Positions 24,601 to 36,843 of a stretch of 64,000 bases of DNA are shown one piece after another (position 1 is the first letter of the stretch; every line of letters starts with the position of its first letter). This DNA is from Cyclospora cayetanensis (taxonomy: Eukaryota; Apicomplexa; Conoidasida; Eucoccidiorida; Eimeriidae). The notes under the pieces were generated by a model that had not been told where the DNA came from, did not search any database, and saw only the letters and a list, made by a program, of their open reading frames with translations. The translations under genes were made by a program, and so were the position numbers. The DNA lies in contig NW_020312403.1 in assembly GCF_002999335.1 (NCBI RefSeq), positions 1 through 64,000 of the forward strand, in the 5' to 3' direction.

Positions 24601-27600
24601 TACCGACTTTTGTGTCTTTTGATCCGTCGTTTTTTCTGATGATAGTTGCTTTGTAGTAGCTTACGTGTTCCTGTCAAAGTCGAAACATAGGTGTCAAGGG
24701 CCCCGTCGATTTCTGCTTTCTCTAGAAGAGCCTTTCCTCTAAAAAAATTTTTTATCTTAGATAAAATGGATCTGATATTTCCAGCCTATATGCATTCACG
24801 CTAGCACGTATATACATATAAACAAGTAACGTATCTGCATTGATGTGTAGATAAATTAACAAGTGCAAACATGCCCGTGTATCTTCAGAGGCTTTACCTT
24901 CAGCCGCATCAAATGTATGTAAAAATGCACGCATCAGTACATGCAAATACCTGAGCATTTGCAAATGTAGGGGGCAAACTACTCGTGCATATCTGCACAT
25001 TTACAAGGATTGCTTTGATGATCAAGGGAGCCTTTCACTCTGCTGGGTCGATGCAGTAGTGCACCGAGTATCACAAGGGAAGGATAGTGTTGCTTGTCTT
25101 ACAAAACCTTTTCCTTTTATATTACTGAGTGCTTTTGAATTTTCGTCTTCAAAAAACCCTTCCGTAATCCCGGAAGGTTTCGCAAGGCTCTTCGAGAAAT
25201 GATTCGGTGGCGCTTCCGTAGTCGCTGAATAGCGTTTCTCCAAAAGATCACCAACTTCATGATGCTTCACCCCAGCTTTTTCCCACTTGTGAGATGGCGG
25301 CAATGCTTCTGTGAAATATGCAGCATAAAACAGTAATGCTGCGAATTTATGAGCACGCCTTTCTTAGTAGAGAATTGTCAACTACTGAAGATATCGAGGT
25401 ACTGCAAGCAATAGTGTGTTTGCGTCATATTGGGACATAGCGTCGAATTCAAGTCGTTGGGTTGGCTAGCATACCACTAGCATTGCTTCCTGTCCATCTG
25501 CTGCAATGCGCCCTGCTCCACTACATCCCAAAGTGCCACCCCCCAAGTTTATACAGCCTCCACAGTGCACAGTTTTGGCTGTCCCTGGGGTAAACGCAGT
25601 AGGTGGTCTTTATCTATTTTTCGATCGATTGAGCCTAGCTTACCAGCTAAAAGTTCGAGGCTGTTTATCGAATGAGCAGCGTGCCAAGCGGAAGTCAGAA
25701 GGCACAAGGACACCGGCCTCATTTTCTCTACCTCAAAAACGCCGAAGGCCACCAAGAGCAAATTACACACTCCTGAGAAGATAAAGTAGTGTGAAATTTA
25801 CTTCCGTGCCTTCCTTTCAACATTTGCGAAGGGAATCGGGCATCGCTGCTTTATGAAGCCATACGGCTCTGCTGTCCTAGGTCGGTATGCCTCTCATGCC
25901 AGGGCGCGCATACAGCTTTTTGTGGAAAGATTGGAAGTTTAAAATTTTACTTCAACCTTGAGAAGGTATGCCTAAATCGATGGATTTGGAGCTGAACGGG
26001 AAAGATGGATGCGCAGCAGCGGCTGCTCAGGGCCTCGAGACTGTTTTTAGGTGACCTATAGCAGTAGCGGGGGAAAGTGCTGTGCAATACTATACAGCCT
26101 GCGTATCGCACAGTTCGTACATATGCCCATTGATAGATTTTAGACAACATAGAATTTAAGAGGAGTATCCAACTCCATAGTGGCCGAGGCACCAGTGTAA
26201 TAAGTTGTCTGGTCCACTGCGCACTGATTTTTCAGACGGCCAGATAACCCTACGCGTATATGTGAAGGAATGCAAAAAAACACCGGAACTCTAAGCTAAA
26301 TGAAGGCGATTTTGCTTACAATTTTGGAAAGGTTATTAGTCGCAGCCCATCGCGTGTCGAGCGCTATGTGACAGGCAGGTGGACGAGAGCTGCTCTTCGA
26401 GCTGCCAGACAGGACTCCTCTTTTGCCGTATCAGTTAGTTCCAAGGTAATCAAATCCTTTTCAATACATTTTCGCCCCCCAAAGCTACAGATTTATCCCA
26501 TATTGTAATATGTTCAAAGACGTTAAGCCTATAGTGCAGTTCGGCCCTCGGTAGACCGAGCCTTCGCCTCTAGGAAGCCCACTGAAGCTTCTCTGATCTC
26601 TACTTGTTTATTCTGCTGAAGCATACTTTTTGATAAGCCTTCTTTAAGAGTAAGGCTTATAATCTGAGCTAACAGGCAGTGAAATGTTTCATAATCGGGC
26701 TAGCATCTCAGAAGGGGAGCACCGAGAGCAGGCGTAGTCTAAGACCACTTAGCGCCGAGGGTGCAGTGAACGGGAGTCTTTAATAGCATGGGCTAAGGAG
26801 CACTAACCTCAGTGTTCGAACGATTAGTAGTTGCGGGCTTCGTTGCGCGAGGCATCATTTGCAGTTTCTTACAGCGATATTCTCTTTAGACGGTTTTCTT
26901 TGCGTTTCTTGGTAGCTCCTCTCCAATGCTTATTCTGCCGTGACAGCCAGCTTATTCTATTGGTGTTGCTAAGAAGATCCCGCTTATTACTGCTACGTGT
27001 TCAATACCCTCAGACACCTCCACATATGGTGCCTAGCTTTTGATTACCATTTTCGGGGCAGGAAAGTTCACTATGCTGCATGCACCGGCTGTATTTGCAC
27101 TAAACAAATTGCTGTATGAGGTGCGGAGACAACGCTGAGCTAGTGTGCATTTTAATTCTCCGCGAGGATTCTACTTGTCTTCTGCTCTCTAGTGGCAGGA
27201 AGCTTGCAGAGTTCAGGGCTCTCACGACAGCAATCCATCGCGCCGCCGCGGCCGTGTTAATTTGGTGCGCTGTTTTGTTGTTGGCTAGTGTGTAGGTTTT
27301 CCTCCGGTCAATTTCTCCTCAAGCGATTGTTGCACACTTTGCATTTCTCATTTGCATTTTTATCGCTATTTTGCTAGCATGCAGAGGGGCGAAAGAACAG
27401 GAACTCTTCCGCTCTCCTGCACGTAGCCGAGCTCCCAGGATATGGACAGGGCACGGGAGGTGTATCTTTGAAATAGGGTGCCCGGACGGTGCAGCGAGCC
27501 ACGCTCGACTGCAGCGCTTTCCCCTACAGTAGCTATATTTGACCGACATAGTAAAGAATTGACCTTGGAAGTGTCTGTTCGCATATCCTATTCAAGCACT

Positions 27601-29636
27601 ATTTGCTTGATACAACAATGCACATTGATGTGTGCGTGTGCGCTAGATGCTACCAGCATCTAGCTGTAAATGCTCCGATGGCTTAAAAGGTGCAAAAAAG
27701 CTCACTCTATCTGCCTTTCCCCCTCCATGTAGTGCACTGAGGGGCGAGTTCACGAAAGCAGAGATTCCGCAAAATAGCTGATTTCTTTGATAAAACTTGT
27801 GTTATGCCTGGAGTGAAGTCTCTCTACGGAGATGTTGCATGGAGCACCGCTTAACAGTGGGAGCCTGCCGGTAGCAGTCGAATATTTTTGAGCACATGGC
27901 AATATTACCACTATAGTGCCCAATTATCTAATTCATTAAAAGTAGGAAGGGCGGATTTAATGGAGTCCAAGGTTTAAATTTCCCAGTGAAGCAATGCACA
28001 CGTAGAACCGTTCATTTTCGCCCCCCCCCCCAGCGCCGCTTATACTGCATGGTGGCTTTTGTGGTGAATGCGTTCTGCTTGATAGTATCCACTACTTTAG
28101 TGGCCCAAGCATTCCAAAATATAGACCACACTACAACTGCTGTCCGCGGGCTTGCGGCACAGTAGCAATTGTCAATTCTTTGTCCGCCCAATGAATGTAT
28201 GTGCCTCTCGACGTGGAAGGCTACGGGCTATAAGCCGTCTGATACTGAAATATCTCCCGCTTCAGTGCCATCCTGATGCTCGACACCCCGGCAATTTGCC
28301 AAGTGCTGGTCTACCCGTTCAGTCGGACACTGAACTAAATCTGCTTCCTTCACCCCCCCCCCCCACGTCGTCCACCTCGCAGGTTGTTACTGTTGCTTGT
28401 TGGCGGTGCTGAAGTGTTTTTCTCAATCCCGGTCCTCAAGCACGCTGCGGAGGTGCTAGACAAGGCCTAAGAAAGCCGCGGCGTCTAGTTGTGCCCACTG
28501 ATGGTCAGATACCTGCATCACCTTAACAATTCCCTTGGCTCGCAGTTGCATTGCTCTGTACAGCGGTAGACGGGAGACAGTCCCCTTTTCAAAATACTTC
28601 AAGGGGCGAGACTCGGATGAATCGCCGTCCTCTGAAAAAAGAGAAGCACTAAAGTGCCACGGCTCCTCCAATAGGCATTCCTTCTCAAAGACGACGTCCG
28701 CGAACTGTGCAGAACATCAAACAAAAGACGAAAGCCATACATTTTCCCTTGGTTGCTTAGATGTATGAATTGCTATCTGAGAAATGCCTAAACTGCCTCA
28801 TGCTACACTCCCAGAGCATCGGCACTTTCCCTAAATCCAAGGAACTCATATATGAACGCCAACCAAAAGGTACACGAGGAAAACCCACAAACGACAGCAC
28901 AGCTTGGGGGAGGCAGACACAGGTGCTGAAGACAAGCAGCGCCTGAGCATACGCACTCCGGAAACAGCTGCAGCGGATATTTGGTAGTGGAAAGCGCTGC
29001 CGGACAGTCTTACAGCCGAAGGTTTCCCATTTTTGTCCTCAACGTTCCGGGCATTGAATTCATCTCTTCGCGAGTGCTCAGCTGTGCATGCATCTTTTAA
29101 ATATTGCTTCTCGTTGTCTGAAAGTTTTGAGAGAGTTTGTTCATTGAAAGCCTCGAATTGCCCCAAAGCCCGCACACACATTTTGTCCAGCAAGTGCTGT
29201 CGTGTCTGCTGAAACGCCTTCAGTACACGCAACGCGTGCAGCACGTCCAGCTCCAATAACTGCCGCCTGTTCTCATGCGCCTCTATCTCATCTCGTGGAG
29301 TATCCGGACCCAGTCTGAAATAGAGTAAACGAAGCTCGAGGATATTGATACCGGTCGCATCATAGGGGCAGTTTCTGTTGAGCATGCATCACGCAATCAG
29401 ATTCACTGGGAACAAAACTGCAGGGGTCTTATTAAAGGTGCCACAAGGGTTTGTGGAATTTACCTGCTCACGAAGGCATTACAAGCCTGTAGCTGGCGGT
29501 GGTACTCCCCGAGTTCATCTTCCACTGCCCGCAACAGCTGTGTTGGGTAATCCGTGATTGCATCTGCCTGCTGCAGCAATCGGACTTCATTCGGCATGCG
29601 GCTTAGGCACGCGGACTTCTCCCTCGCCATCGTCAT
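21636..29636 (-). CDS. novel multi-exon gene with C-terminal membrane segment
   Basis: Seven exons were placed by splice motifs: 29636-29464, 29374-28957, 28704-28513, 25308-25103, 24438-24207, 23121-22631 and 22496-21636. Phases agree across exons 1-3 and across the last four; the last four introns have standard GT/AG borders such as GTAAGA and TTTTTGTTTCATGCAG. At least one exon is missing between 28513 and 25308, where phase 0 must become phase 1, so two neighbouring genes remain possible. The visible protein is about 850 residues. Exon 1 starts MTMAREKSACLSRMP. Exon 2 is helical and charged. The 24438 exon is Cys-rich (CHDCLLLSFACLSD). The last exon has one long hydrophobic stretch or hairpin (LLLAGGTFIFIGISMLGTMV onward), then a basic turn and an acidic tail ending DDDYE. 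No signal peptide was seen at the start I chose. I do not recognise a family. Confidence 0.6.
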
Positions 29637-30539
29637 CCCGATGTACAGCCTTGTGCATGGTATCCACGGAGGAGAAACAAACTAGTACAGCTTGGTGGTG
29701 GATGAAGGGAGAAGCAGCGCCCAGTGGGGCGGAACACGCTTTAGTAAGTCGAAGAGTCGGAGCTATTCTAAATTTGAAGGAGATGACAGGATAAGAAAAA
29801 GAAACATGAACAAGTAGTAGGCAGAAAACGCATGGAGGTTTGCAGGGTGAAGTGTAGGATGTTCACAAAAAGGCTGAAGCAATGTAGTTCACCGCCCCGG
29901 CGGCCTTCGCGTGTCTGTCTGATATATCACGTCCTCTTCAAGATAACCCTTATATATCTACTAGAAGCGGGCGCTTCAGTATTTGAAGACAGCAGACTAT
30001 TGTGAGTGGCCCTTCGGTGCCAGCGCTCACAGCTCGGCCGCATGTTCATTCACCCCATCGTTTAAAAATGTGAAACGCGTGTTATGTACTAAAATAATGC
30101 ATTTGTATAATTCAAGGGATGGTCTGCCATATTAAAGTTTGATTTAACTCGATAACTAATTCAGAGAGAGATGATTTTGTAGTAAATTTAATTCTGGCGA
30201 TGCACAACAGACAAAAGAGCAGTAATGTATGTTTTTGCGGTGCTACCGACACAGTCGGACTTCACAACTTTGCATTTGAGCAAGATTTAAATGGATTTTT
30301 GCCGCATGTTCTACTCGTAGTTTTTATTCAAAATCAGTGCAATGAGGCGTCAATCCTACTCCTAAAGAATACGTGCGGTGCATCTGTGCTCTCAGCTGCT
30401 TGTGCGTAATATCAAATGTATGGTACCCGGAAGGTGTAGCAGCCTGTCCCTACTACTATTTTCTATTCAGATCAATGGTTTAGTGGATGTATGGCATGGA
30501 GGGGGGACACCACTTATGAAGGAGGAACTAAGGTATCCA

Positions 30540-30735
30540 AAGGAAAGCATTTCACTCCGGATTCAATACAAACTTAGTAAAAGTTACAGTGTTACAAAAA
30601 ACCTGTCTCAATCTCGTGCATGTGCCTCTTACAGTTCCTTAAGTAAGGAGTAGGGACAACTACAGTGCGCGTTGCTGCACCCTTTATGCGGTCGGAGCAT
30701 TCGCAGCCAGTTGCAGATAGCGTCTCGCATTTTTT
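30540..30735 (+). repeat. dispersed degenerate repeat, copy 3
   Basis: Contains ATTCAATACAAACTTAG, then GGACAACTACAGTGCGCGTT and the core GAGCATTCGCAGCCAGTTGC in the same order as the copy at 40575-40800, with many differences and indels. Confidence 0.55.
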
Positions 30736-31582
30736 GACCACATTCCCCGAAGTCTGCACCTCCTCGTGGAGTTCAGCAATGTGCAGAACAATAAAAGAGT
30801 TCTCGCCCTATTGTCGCCCCTCAAACAGCCACAAACGCGAAAAGTGCAAATTAGGAAAGCAAAGTGTGCACCAGGCGCTTAAGGGAATTCATCGGCAGGA
30901 ACGAAACACGCTAGCCAACAACCAACGAGACGCCAAACTAACAGGAAGGTGGCACGCTTCAGGAGCAAATCTAAAGGCTCGAAAAGCACGGCCAGCCGCC
31001 ACTTATCGTAACTCTGCACTTGTTCTTTGAGCTTTGGTCATACATTCATGTGCAATAGCCAACTGTCCTCTGAATCCGTCTGGTAATACGAGTGCCTGCT
31101 AATCGCAGGTCACTACTTCCAGGCCCTTATGAGAAAGAGGTTCCCCAGTTTAAACGAGGAATGCGGGAGGGCGTGTTATAAACCCACTCAGCAATAGGAA
31201 ACAGATCAAGGCAAGCTATTGAATATTTTGGCACAAAGCTGCAAGAACTGCAGAGGAGTGCGGTTGGTGCACCCTGTCTGTCCATGCGCCTTAGGGTGGT
31301 TGGCAGTGGTCCTATCGTTGTCGAAATGTAGGCGGGTCAAAAGAGAACGCCAGAACCTACATGCAGTTGTTTTACTCTATCCCAATTGGAAATCCCGCAA
31401 AGCCCATTAAAGCAGTGAAGAATACGTAAGCAATCGCCTTGGCTGTGACAGTGCTGGAGCAAGGAATTAGACGAGCATACTAGCTGAGTCTGTTGACAGC
31501 GAGTTATGTAGCACCCTGACCTTTGAGCTGCGCCAGCCTAACAATAAAGCTCACCGTAAGACCAGTTTAAATTCCTCCACAG

Positions 31583-31832
31583 GATAGAGAAGCTTTGCAA
31601 GAGGCTAGATGGAAAAGATTTGCGTACCATCAACTGCTCACAGTCTGGGATGACCGCGCATTTTCATCTGGCGCGGGAAGCAGCCGAAGCCATTAGAAGG
31701 ACTGTACAAGCATTTCCACATTATTTTGATTCCAATGCTGGTTTGAAAGAACATTATCATGTGCGTTGCACAAAATTGCACTGCGAAGCAGAATCGGAAT
31801 GTACAAGTGACGGAGTCTCCGCTTTGTTTTGA
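31583..31832 (+). CDS. possible terminal exon of an unrecognised gene
   Basis: After an acceptor-like TTCCTCCACAG a frame of 83 codons stays open to a TGA at 31832. It reads EKLCKRLDGKDLRTINC, then LAREAAEAIRRTVQAFPHYF, and ends Cys-rich. The amino-acid mix is more protein-like than other frames in this AT-richer zone. No upstream exon could be connected and no family is recognised, so this may be chance. Confidence 0.25.
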
Positions 31833-32259
31833 GCAGCAGAGGGAAATCCTCAGCAAAGTATGGCTTCTTCGCTTGTGCCACGTGAGTTGTAGGTTACAAT
31901 AGCTGGTGCATACCTGTCAACGGAAGCCCACTTTGTTTTGATTGAGACCATGAAGCTCCACAGATAAGAGCTGCTGCGCTCCACAACAGTGAACTGCTAA
32001 GGCATTTGGTGAGCGCGTAGGCAACCACGATGGTGATGTCGTCAATGTGCTTCATCGTGAGGACGCACTGTAGGCGGTGCCCAAGCCGGCGAGCATTCTT
32101 TGACTAGTCCTGAAAATCTTTATAGGGCACCTCGAAGCTTAGTCGGCCAGGACACTAAAACAACGCTTATATAAATATTATTGCCATTTGTCTAAGCTCC
32201 GACACACTGCATTGCCCAATTGATACTACTAACTAGTTTTGGTGAAGGTATAAGTCTAA

Positions 32260-34072
32260 TCAAACCTTATTTGGGTCTTTTTGGAGATTGTGTAATATCT
32301 GTCGAGGGACTAGCATCCACCGGTACATCACTAGCATTGGCTGTTTGGAAGAGATGAGATAATACTGATACTTATCGGGCATTGCGAGTACCGGAGGATG
32401 TCTAGGGCTGTCAATAAGCGTCCTTGCTGCGACATCAGACTTTTTCCAGGTCACAGTTTGCGGCTTCTTGAGAAGACCAATCGAAGGAGTAGAGATCCGA
32501 GCAGATAGGCAAATGAACCTTTATAATATAAGTGCAAAAGCGTAGAACGTTTCGATGTCTGTGAAGGTGCTCAAAAGGCACGAGCTATTCTTTGACTGAT
32601 TCAATTTTTTGTAGCTCCGCCCTAACTCCTGCAGCCGAAACACGAAATCCAGGAATTCAATTGTTATGAGGAACGGTGAGCACCTGTGTGCCTTAACATG
32701 GCACTGGTTCTCCCAAATCAGCTCAAGTGCACACCATAGCTGCGGGAGGTGCTACTGAATGTTACGGTTGAAGACATACGCTTCGTAAGTGTACCCAGTC
32801 ATTACAATTCCTTAATAGGCCTGCCGACATTTTGATTATACGCTGCAGCTCAGCTAGACCACTAAAAATAGAAAATGATGTAAACTTTTGTCTATTCCTG
32901 TTATCAGCGTGCATGATTATTAGTAGAAATTTCCCCAGGAACTCAACAGCCTATTAGGCTGTTAATGCATGTAATACGGCTAGTAGGTCGTCACTACGCT
33001 AATTTAGACACTCCTGCATCATAGCTATGCATCGCTCAGAGGCTTAGTGGTGATGCACATGCACCATATTCCGTCCTTCTAGGCAGCTTGACCAGGAGTT
33101 GCTCAAAGGCGATGGGCAATTCCTGCACCGTGGCCTTGTTTTACAAATCAGACGCCCGCTCCAAAATTCGTCCCTCCAAGCTGTAAGGCCTTCCAATACA
33201 GCAGGCACACAGCTACAGGCTAACCCGGCCACGAGCTCACTACGATGCACTGGCCGACCACTAGGAGGCCAGATTGCTGGAATTTCATCGTAACTGAGCA
33301 CACCCACGAACTCCTCCTTTACGATTTCCCACTCTTTCTGCCCCTTTACTGAACATTCCAGCAAATACCTTAATATATAGTCACTACCAAGCCGTCAAGA
33401 CCGGATTTCTGCTCAACACCGTATTCTCCTACTTTTCTGTTGAGGCGCCCGCATGAAGATTTTGCCTCACCTTGTTGGGGCACCAAATCTATTCCACTTA
33501 CCATAGATGAAATGTGCCTTGCTGAGGAGACCAAGATATCCTCATTTCTGGCACTCCCCTGCATACTAACCTTCACAGTGCTCAGCGGTGGTCGCGGGTA
33601 TGCATTCCCCTGCGTCACCGATGGCATACCCAGGATTACGTCATGGTGCACAGGTCCAACATAGAGGTAACGCAGGAATTTAATAAAGCCCTGATTTAGA
33701 GTGCACGCGGCTTCCAACCGCCGCAGCCTTGCAAAGCCTTGGATTCTTTTACTTGGAAGGCCATCTGAGTCCTAGGGACTGTTCGTACTGCGGGTTACAC
33801 TTCTGCGCCGTCTTTCCTGGAAAGAGACCCACTTCACAACCAGTTTCAAATAGCGCTAGCAACTCTTGGCCATAAAGGCGAGCTCGTTTCAGCCCAGAAG
33901 CGACCCGTGGTGAGCCTTCGACTGCGGTCCTATCCTCTGTAGCTCCCTTCACTGCGTCGCGGCCTGCATGGGAAGCTTTCCGTTTCCGTGGTGTGCCTTC
34001 TCTTCGTGCCAAGTACCTTGCTTCCGGTGGGGCTTTTCCTTGTCCAAGTATTGCAAGGCATTTTGCATCCAC
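32260..34072 (-). mobile_element. decayed Ty3/gypsy-type pol remnant
   Basis: Reading on the minus strand, short frames appear in the order of a gypsy-type pol. First comes an aspartic-protease-like ALFETGCEVGLF (about 33850; the catalytic Asp of D-T/S-G is replaced by Glu). Next is RYLYVGPVHHDVILGMP (about 33630-33690), matching the protease C-terminal DVILGM motif. Then PAIWPPSGRPVHRSELVAG (about 33225-33285) matches the linker before reverse transcriptase (usual form LPPSR-VDH-IEL-PG). Finally APVLAMPD-like HPPVLAMPDKYQYYL (about 32350-32410) matches the start of RNase H. Frames are broken by stops and shifts, and the reverse transcriptase core itself is not readable. No LTRs were found by eye. 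The element is dead; the family assignment rests on motif order. Confidence 0.6.
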
Positions 34073-34431
34073 TTCGTTCGTGATTGTTTAGCCCGAATTT
34101 TCCACAATAGGAATTTGTGCGTTGTTCCGAGGCTCTCTAGAGCTGCATAGACGTAGGCTCCTACTGGCGTCATCTTTTTGTGCGCTTCAGCCTCTAGGCT
34201 AGGGCCGGTTGACACAGCCCCAATATCCATTTGTTCTAAGTCTCGTCTTGGCTTTTGTATAAGTCAAAGATGCAGACGGTGGGCTCATTTGCTCCTAGAA
34301 TGTCACGTCCATCGATTGTGGGAATTACACAGACGGGGTGTTTTATCACTTACTCGTTGCTCATCCTGTGACCACCTGACGTAACACTTCAGATGGGTCC
34401 GAGGGAGATACCCAGTAAAGCAACAGTTTGC

Positions 34432-34755
34432 CTATGTTGTGGCGTTTGTGATCCAAAGTTTCACGTTTCCTGAAATACTGATATACAAATACATTTTCCA
34501 CAACCGCTTTTTCAATTTTGCAAAAGCTGCTTGTTCAGGTGGTTTCCTCATAAGCCGGTGAGCGAGGGCTTCTACGAATGCTCGAGTTGTAGTACTTTCT
34601 GCAAGCACGCGATGTCTTATATCGGAATAAGTTACCACTAGAGTGCTTCCAAACTCGAAAAAAGTGCCGCAAGAAGCACTAGTTTCCCCATTAGTCTGGG
34701 GATTCAAAAAGAGGAACAACAAACTGGCTGATAAAACTTTAAAATACTTTCCCAT
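34432..34755 (-). CDS. small secreted protein, unrecognised
   Basis: A single open frame of 107 residues begins at the ATG at 34755 with MGKYFKVLSASLLFLFLNPQ, a good signal peptide: two lysines, a hydrophobic core and a likely cleavage after TNG. The mature part is about 85 residues, with one Cys near its start and an Ala/Lys-rich helical middle (RAFVEALAHRLMRK, KLKKRLWKMY). It ends NATT, one possible N-glycosylation site. It sits next to the gypsy remnant on the same strand. A splice donor in the ISGN region cannot be excluded, so a longer gene is possible. No family is recognised; a coccidian surface or secreted protein is a reasonable guess only. Confidence 0.5.
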   Translation of the reverse strand: MGKYFKVLSASLLFLFLNPQTNGETSASCGTFFEFGSTLVVTYSDIRHRVLAESTTTRAFVEALAHRLMRKPPEQAAFAKLKKRLWKMYLYISISGNVKLWITNATT

Positions 34756-36381
34756 CCTTATGGCCGTCATATGTTTCTGGTTTGCACATCCTCATTGATG
34801 AATCCACGGCCTTTTTATTGGCTGGATAATCATGCTTTTTAGTGGAACTACTGCGTGCACATCAGCTTGCAGGACGGCTTCTGCCGCCCCAATAGGTGTT
34901 GTCCCACTTCCATCTTCCATCTCCAGAAGGATTGATTCCCGAACTGTTGCGAAGAAAAATCAAAATTTGAATTACTGAAAGCGTGGTCGAAACCAGGAAA
35001 GTGTTGTAGGCGACACTGGCATCCCTTTGCGTGCACTCCTAGTGAATAAATTGAGAACAGTCCGATCTAATCATTGCGGTGTAACCAACCGTGGTACTCC
35101 ATACGATGTCTTCTTGAGGTAACAATTGTACGCTCTATACAAACCTATGGAGAGTTATTGACTGCTCCCGGGGTCTCCTAAATTCATACCCCATACACTT
35201 TTAGTCTGAGAGGACAGAGATACCTAGGGTATGTGTTGTTCACCTTCTAGGAAGCCCGAGCACTCACAGCTAGTTGCACACAACACCTAGTGCACGTCTG
35301 ACCGCATTGCGTGTCCGTACATCCGGCTAGCGCTACTCTACGATACATGCGATTTAAGACAGAGACAGACCAAGTGTAGGATCTTTAAACTAATTTTTAC
35401 GTAAACAACTATAGTCCAAACTACGTAGCTGTAGGTCGACCCGTTACAAAAAATGTTTCTAAACAGCACGGAGTTACTCATTCCTGCAATAAAAAGAAAA
35501 TACAAACTGGAGCCAAACAGACAATCATTAACAAAATATCATTCACATGATAGCTATTCGAATGAAAACTCTATATTTGCGGGTTTTTCTCTTACCTTTA
35601 GAGACAACCGAGGAATAACTCAGCCCGCAAGAGTAATGAAGCAAATGATCCCTTGGACTGTGTTTTCGAGGAAGTAACTTACCCTGTCTCTTTTTGAAAG
35701 TGGTACGTTTTTCGAGCTAAAAATTCTCTCGGATTAATTCAACAGCATCTTTATGCCATTTGACACCACCTATCAGTTCCCACCTCCGACTGACTAGCGG
35801 GAAAGCAAAAGTAACATGAAAGTCAGTGAATTACTTCGCAGCACTTTGTGAAAATCTTTCTAAAAGGTACTTCATTGCTTTTTCTGTTTAAATGCTCAAA
35901 ATAACTAGATATGGTATCCATTTTAGGTTTGTCTATCATCAGGTGGTTTGTGGTGGTCACACCCACACCACTGGCACCCCCGGCACCCTGTGACACACCG
36001 TCGTCCTCACCCACCAAAACGGGCTGGAACCAGTCACACTTCTTTGCAGCTAAGAATTTTTGTGCTTCGATAGCCAGTGGAAACTGAGTGTGGACCCCTT
36101 GGAGATAGTATATAGCCACACAACAACCCCCCACCCTCTATCGGCGTGCGTGTTTGTGTGTTCTTGTCATGCTGAAACCCCACTAATAAAACTAGAGGGT
36201 TATCCCTTGCATACTGCGTGATAATTTTTTTTCTGCTTGTCTCTCATCTTCGGGCACATACGAAGGAATTCGTTCCTCCCTTCCAGCAGCATCGGCATCT
36301 CTGGAATCCAAGCTTGGTAGGTGCGAGGCGGGTGCCGTGTCTCAGCATTGTTGGTTCACTCATTGTCTGTTGTTCTTTAAA
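34756..36381. other. gene-poor stretch, repeat copy and weak minus-strand exon
   Basis: A dispersed repeat core lies at 35258-35300. On the minus strand at 35823-36110 a frame reads FPLAIEAQKFLAAKKCDWFQ, then a Gly/Ser/Val-rich stretch; it has an acceptor-like CACACTCAG at its start and could be one or two exons of an unplaced gene. Nothing else was seen. Confidence 0.35.
35258..35330 (+). repeat. dispersed degenerate repeat, copy 4
   Basis: The core GAGCACTCACAGCTAGTTGC, followed by ACACAACACCTAGTGCACGT, matches the other plus-oriented copies. Confidence 0.55.
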
Positions 36382-36843
36382 ATGTGGAAGGTCTCTCCAT
36401 TCGTGCTTCTGGCGCTCCTTTCCTGCGGGGAGGGCGATGCACTGAAGATAAAAAGGATGGGACAAACTGATCCAGTTACAATCAATATGGCAAGCCAGGC
36501 CCCGGACCCGACCGCCGAAGCCGCCGCCAGGTTTCTGAATCTCTCCCCCGATGCAAATAACGATACGCTGCTTTCTTCCGAATGTGATGAGGACGGCTGC
36601 GTATTTGTAGGCAGTGGCTCTGGTTCATTGGCAGAGAGGTCCCAGGCGAAGAAGCGTAAAAAGAGGCTGAAGAAACTGAGAAAAGCACGAAAAAAGGCTG
36701 AGAAAGAATACATGGAAGATCACAGCGAGGAAGAACTCAAAATACTTGAGGAACAAGCAATTGTAGATGCGGTTACACAGAGCAATGCAGAATCCAAAGG
36801 CGCGGTGTCAGGCGAAGGTGCAGATGAGACCTCCACTTCCTGA
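36382..36843 (+). CDS. small secreted protein with Lys/Arg-rich middle
   Basis: The 153-residue frame starts at the ATG at 36382 with MWKVSPFVLLALLSCGEGDA, a signal peptide with probable cleavage around GEGDA. The mature part has a hydrophilic Asp/Ala section (LNLSPDANNDTLLSSECDED), then a dense basic helix of about 30 residues rich in KKRKK and RKARKK at residues 95-115, then an acidic helix (EEELKILEEQ) and a Ser/Thr/Glu tail. It is an intronless open frame with a T-rich leader before the ATG. It shares overall design, but no clear sequence, with the gene at 38115 on the same strand 1.3 kb away. No family is recognised. A dense-granule-like or other exported role is inference from the signal peptide alone. 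Confidence 0.6.
   Translation: MWKVSPFVLLALLSCGEGDALKIKRMGQTDPVTINMASQAPDPTAEAAARFLNLSPDANNDTLLSSECDEDGCVFVGSGSGSLAERSQAKKRKKRLKKLRKARKKAEKEYMEDHSEEELKILEEQAIVDAVTQSNAESKGAVSGEGADETSTS

Larger units (their letters stand above)
29637..32259. other. gene-poor stretch with one candidate exon and one repeat copy
   Basis: Apart from the candidate exon at 31583-31832 and the repeat core at 30694, nothing firm is seen. A 69-codon frame from an ATG at 30200 has no motif. The stretch 30540-30730 shares ordered patches with 40575-40790, including CAATACA(A/G)ACTTA and CAACTAC(A/G)(G/A)TGCGCGT. Confidence 0.4.

Noticed and set aside
25506..25784. 92-codon plus-strand frame from an ATG, Pro-rich then basic
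   Set aside because: It lies inside an inferred intron of the minus-strand gene; no motif and no supporting splice or promoter signal. Kept out, but not excluded.
34178..34384. CCHC-like CRRWAHLLLEC on the plus strand
   Set aside because: It lies on the opposite strand to the gypsy remnant, lacks the usual first CX2C, and is probably chance.
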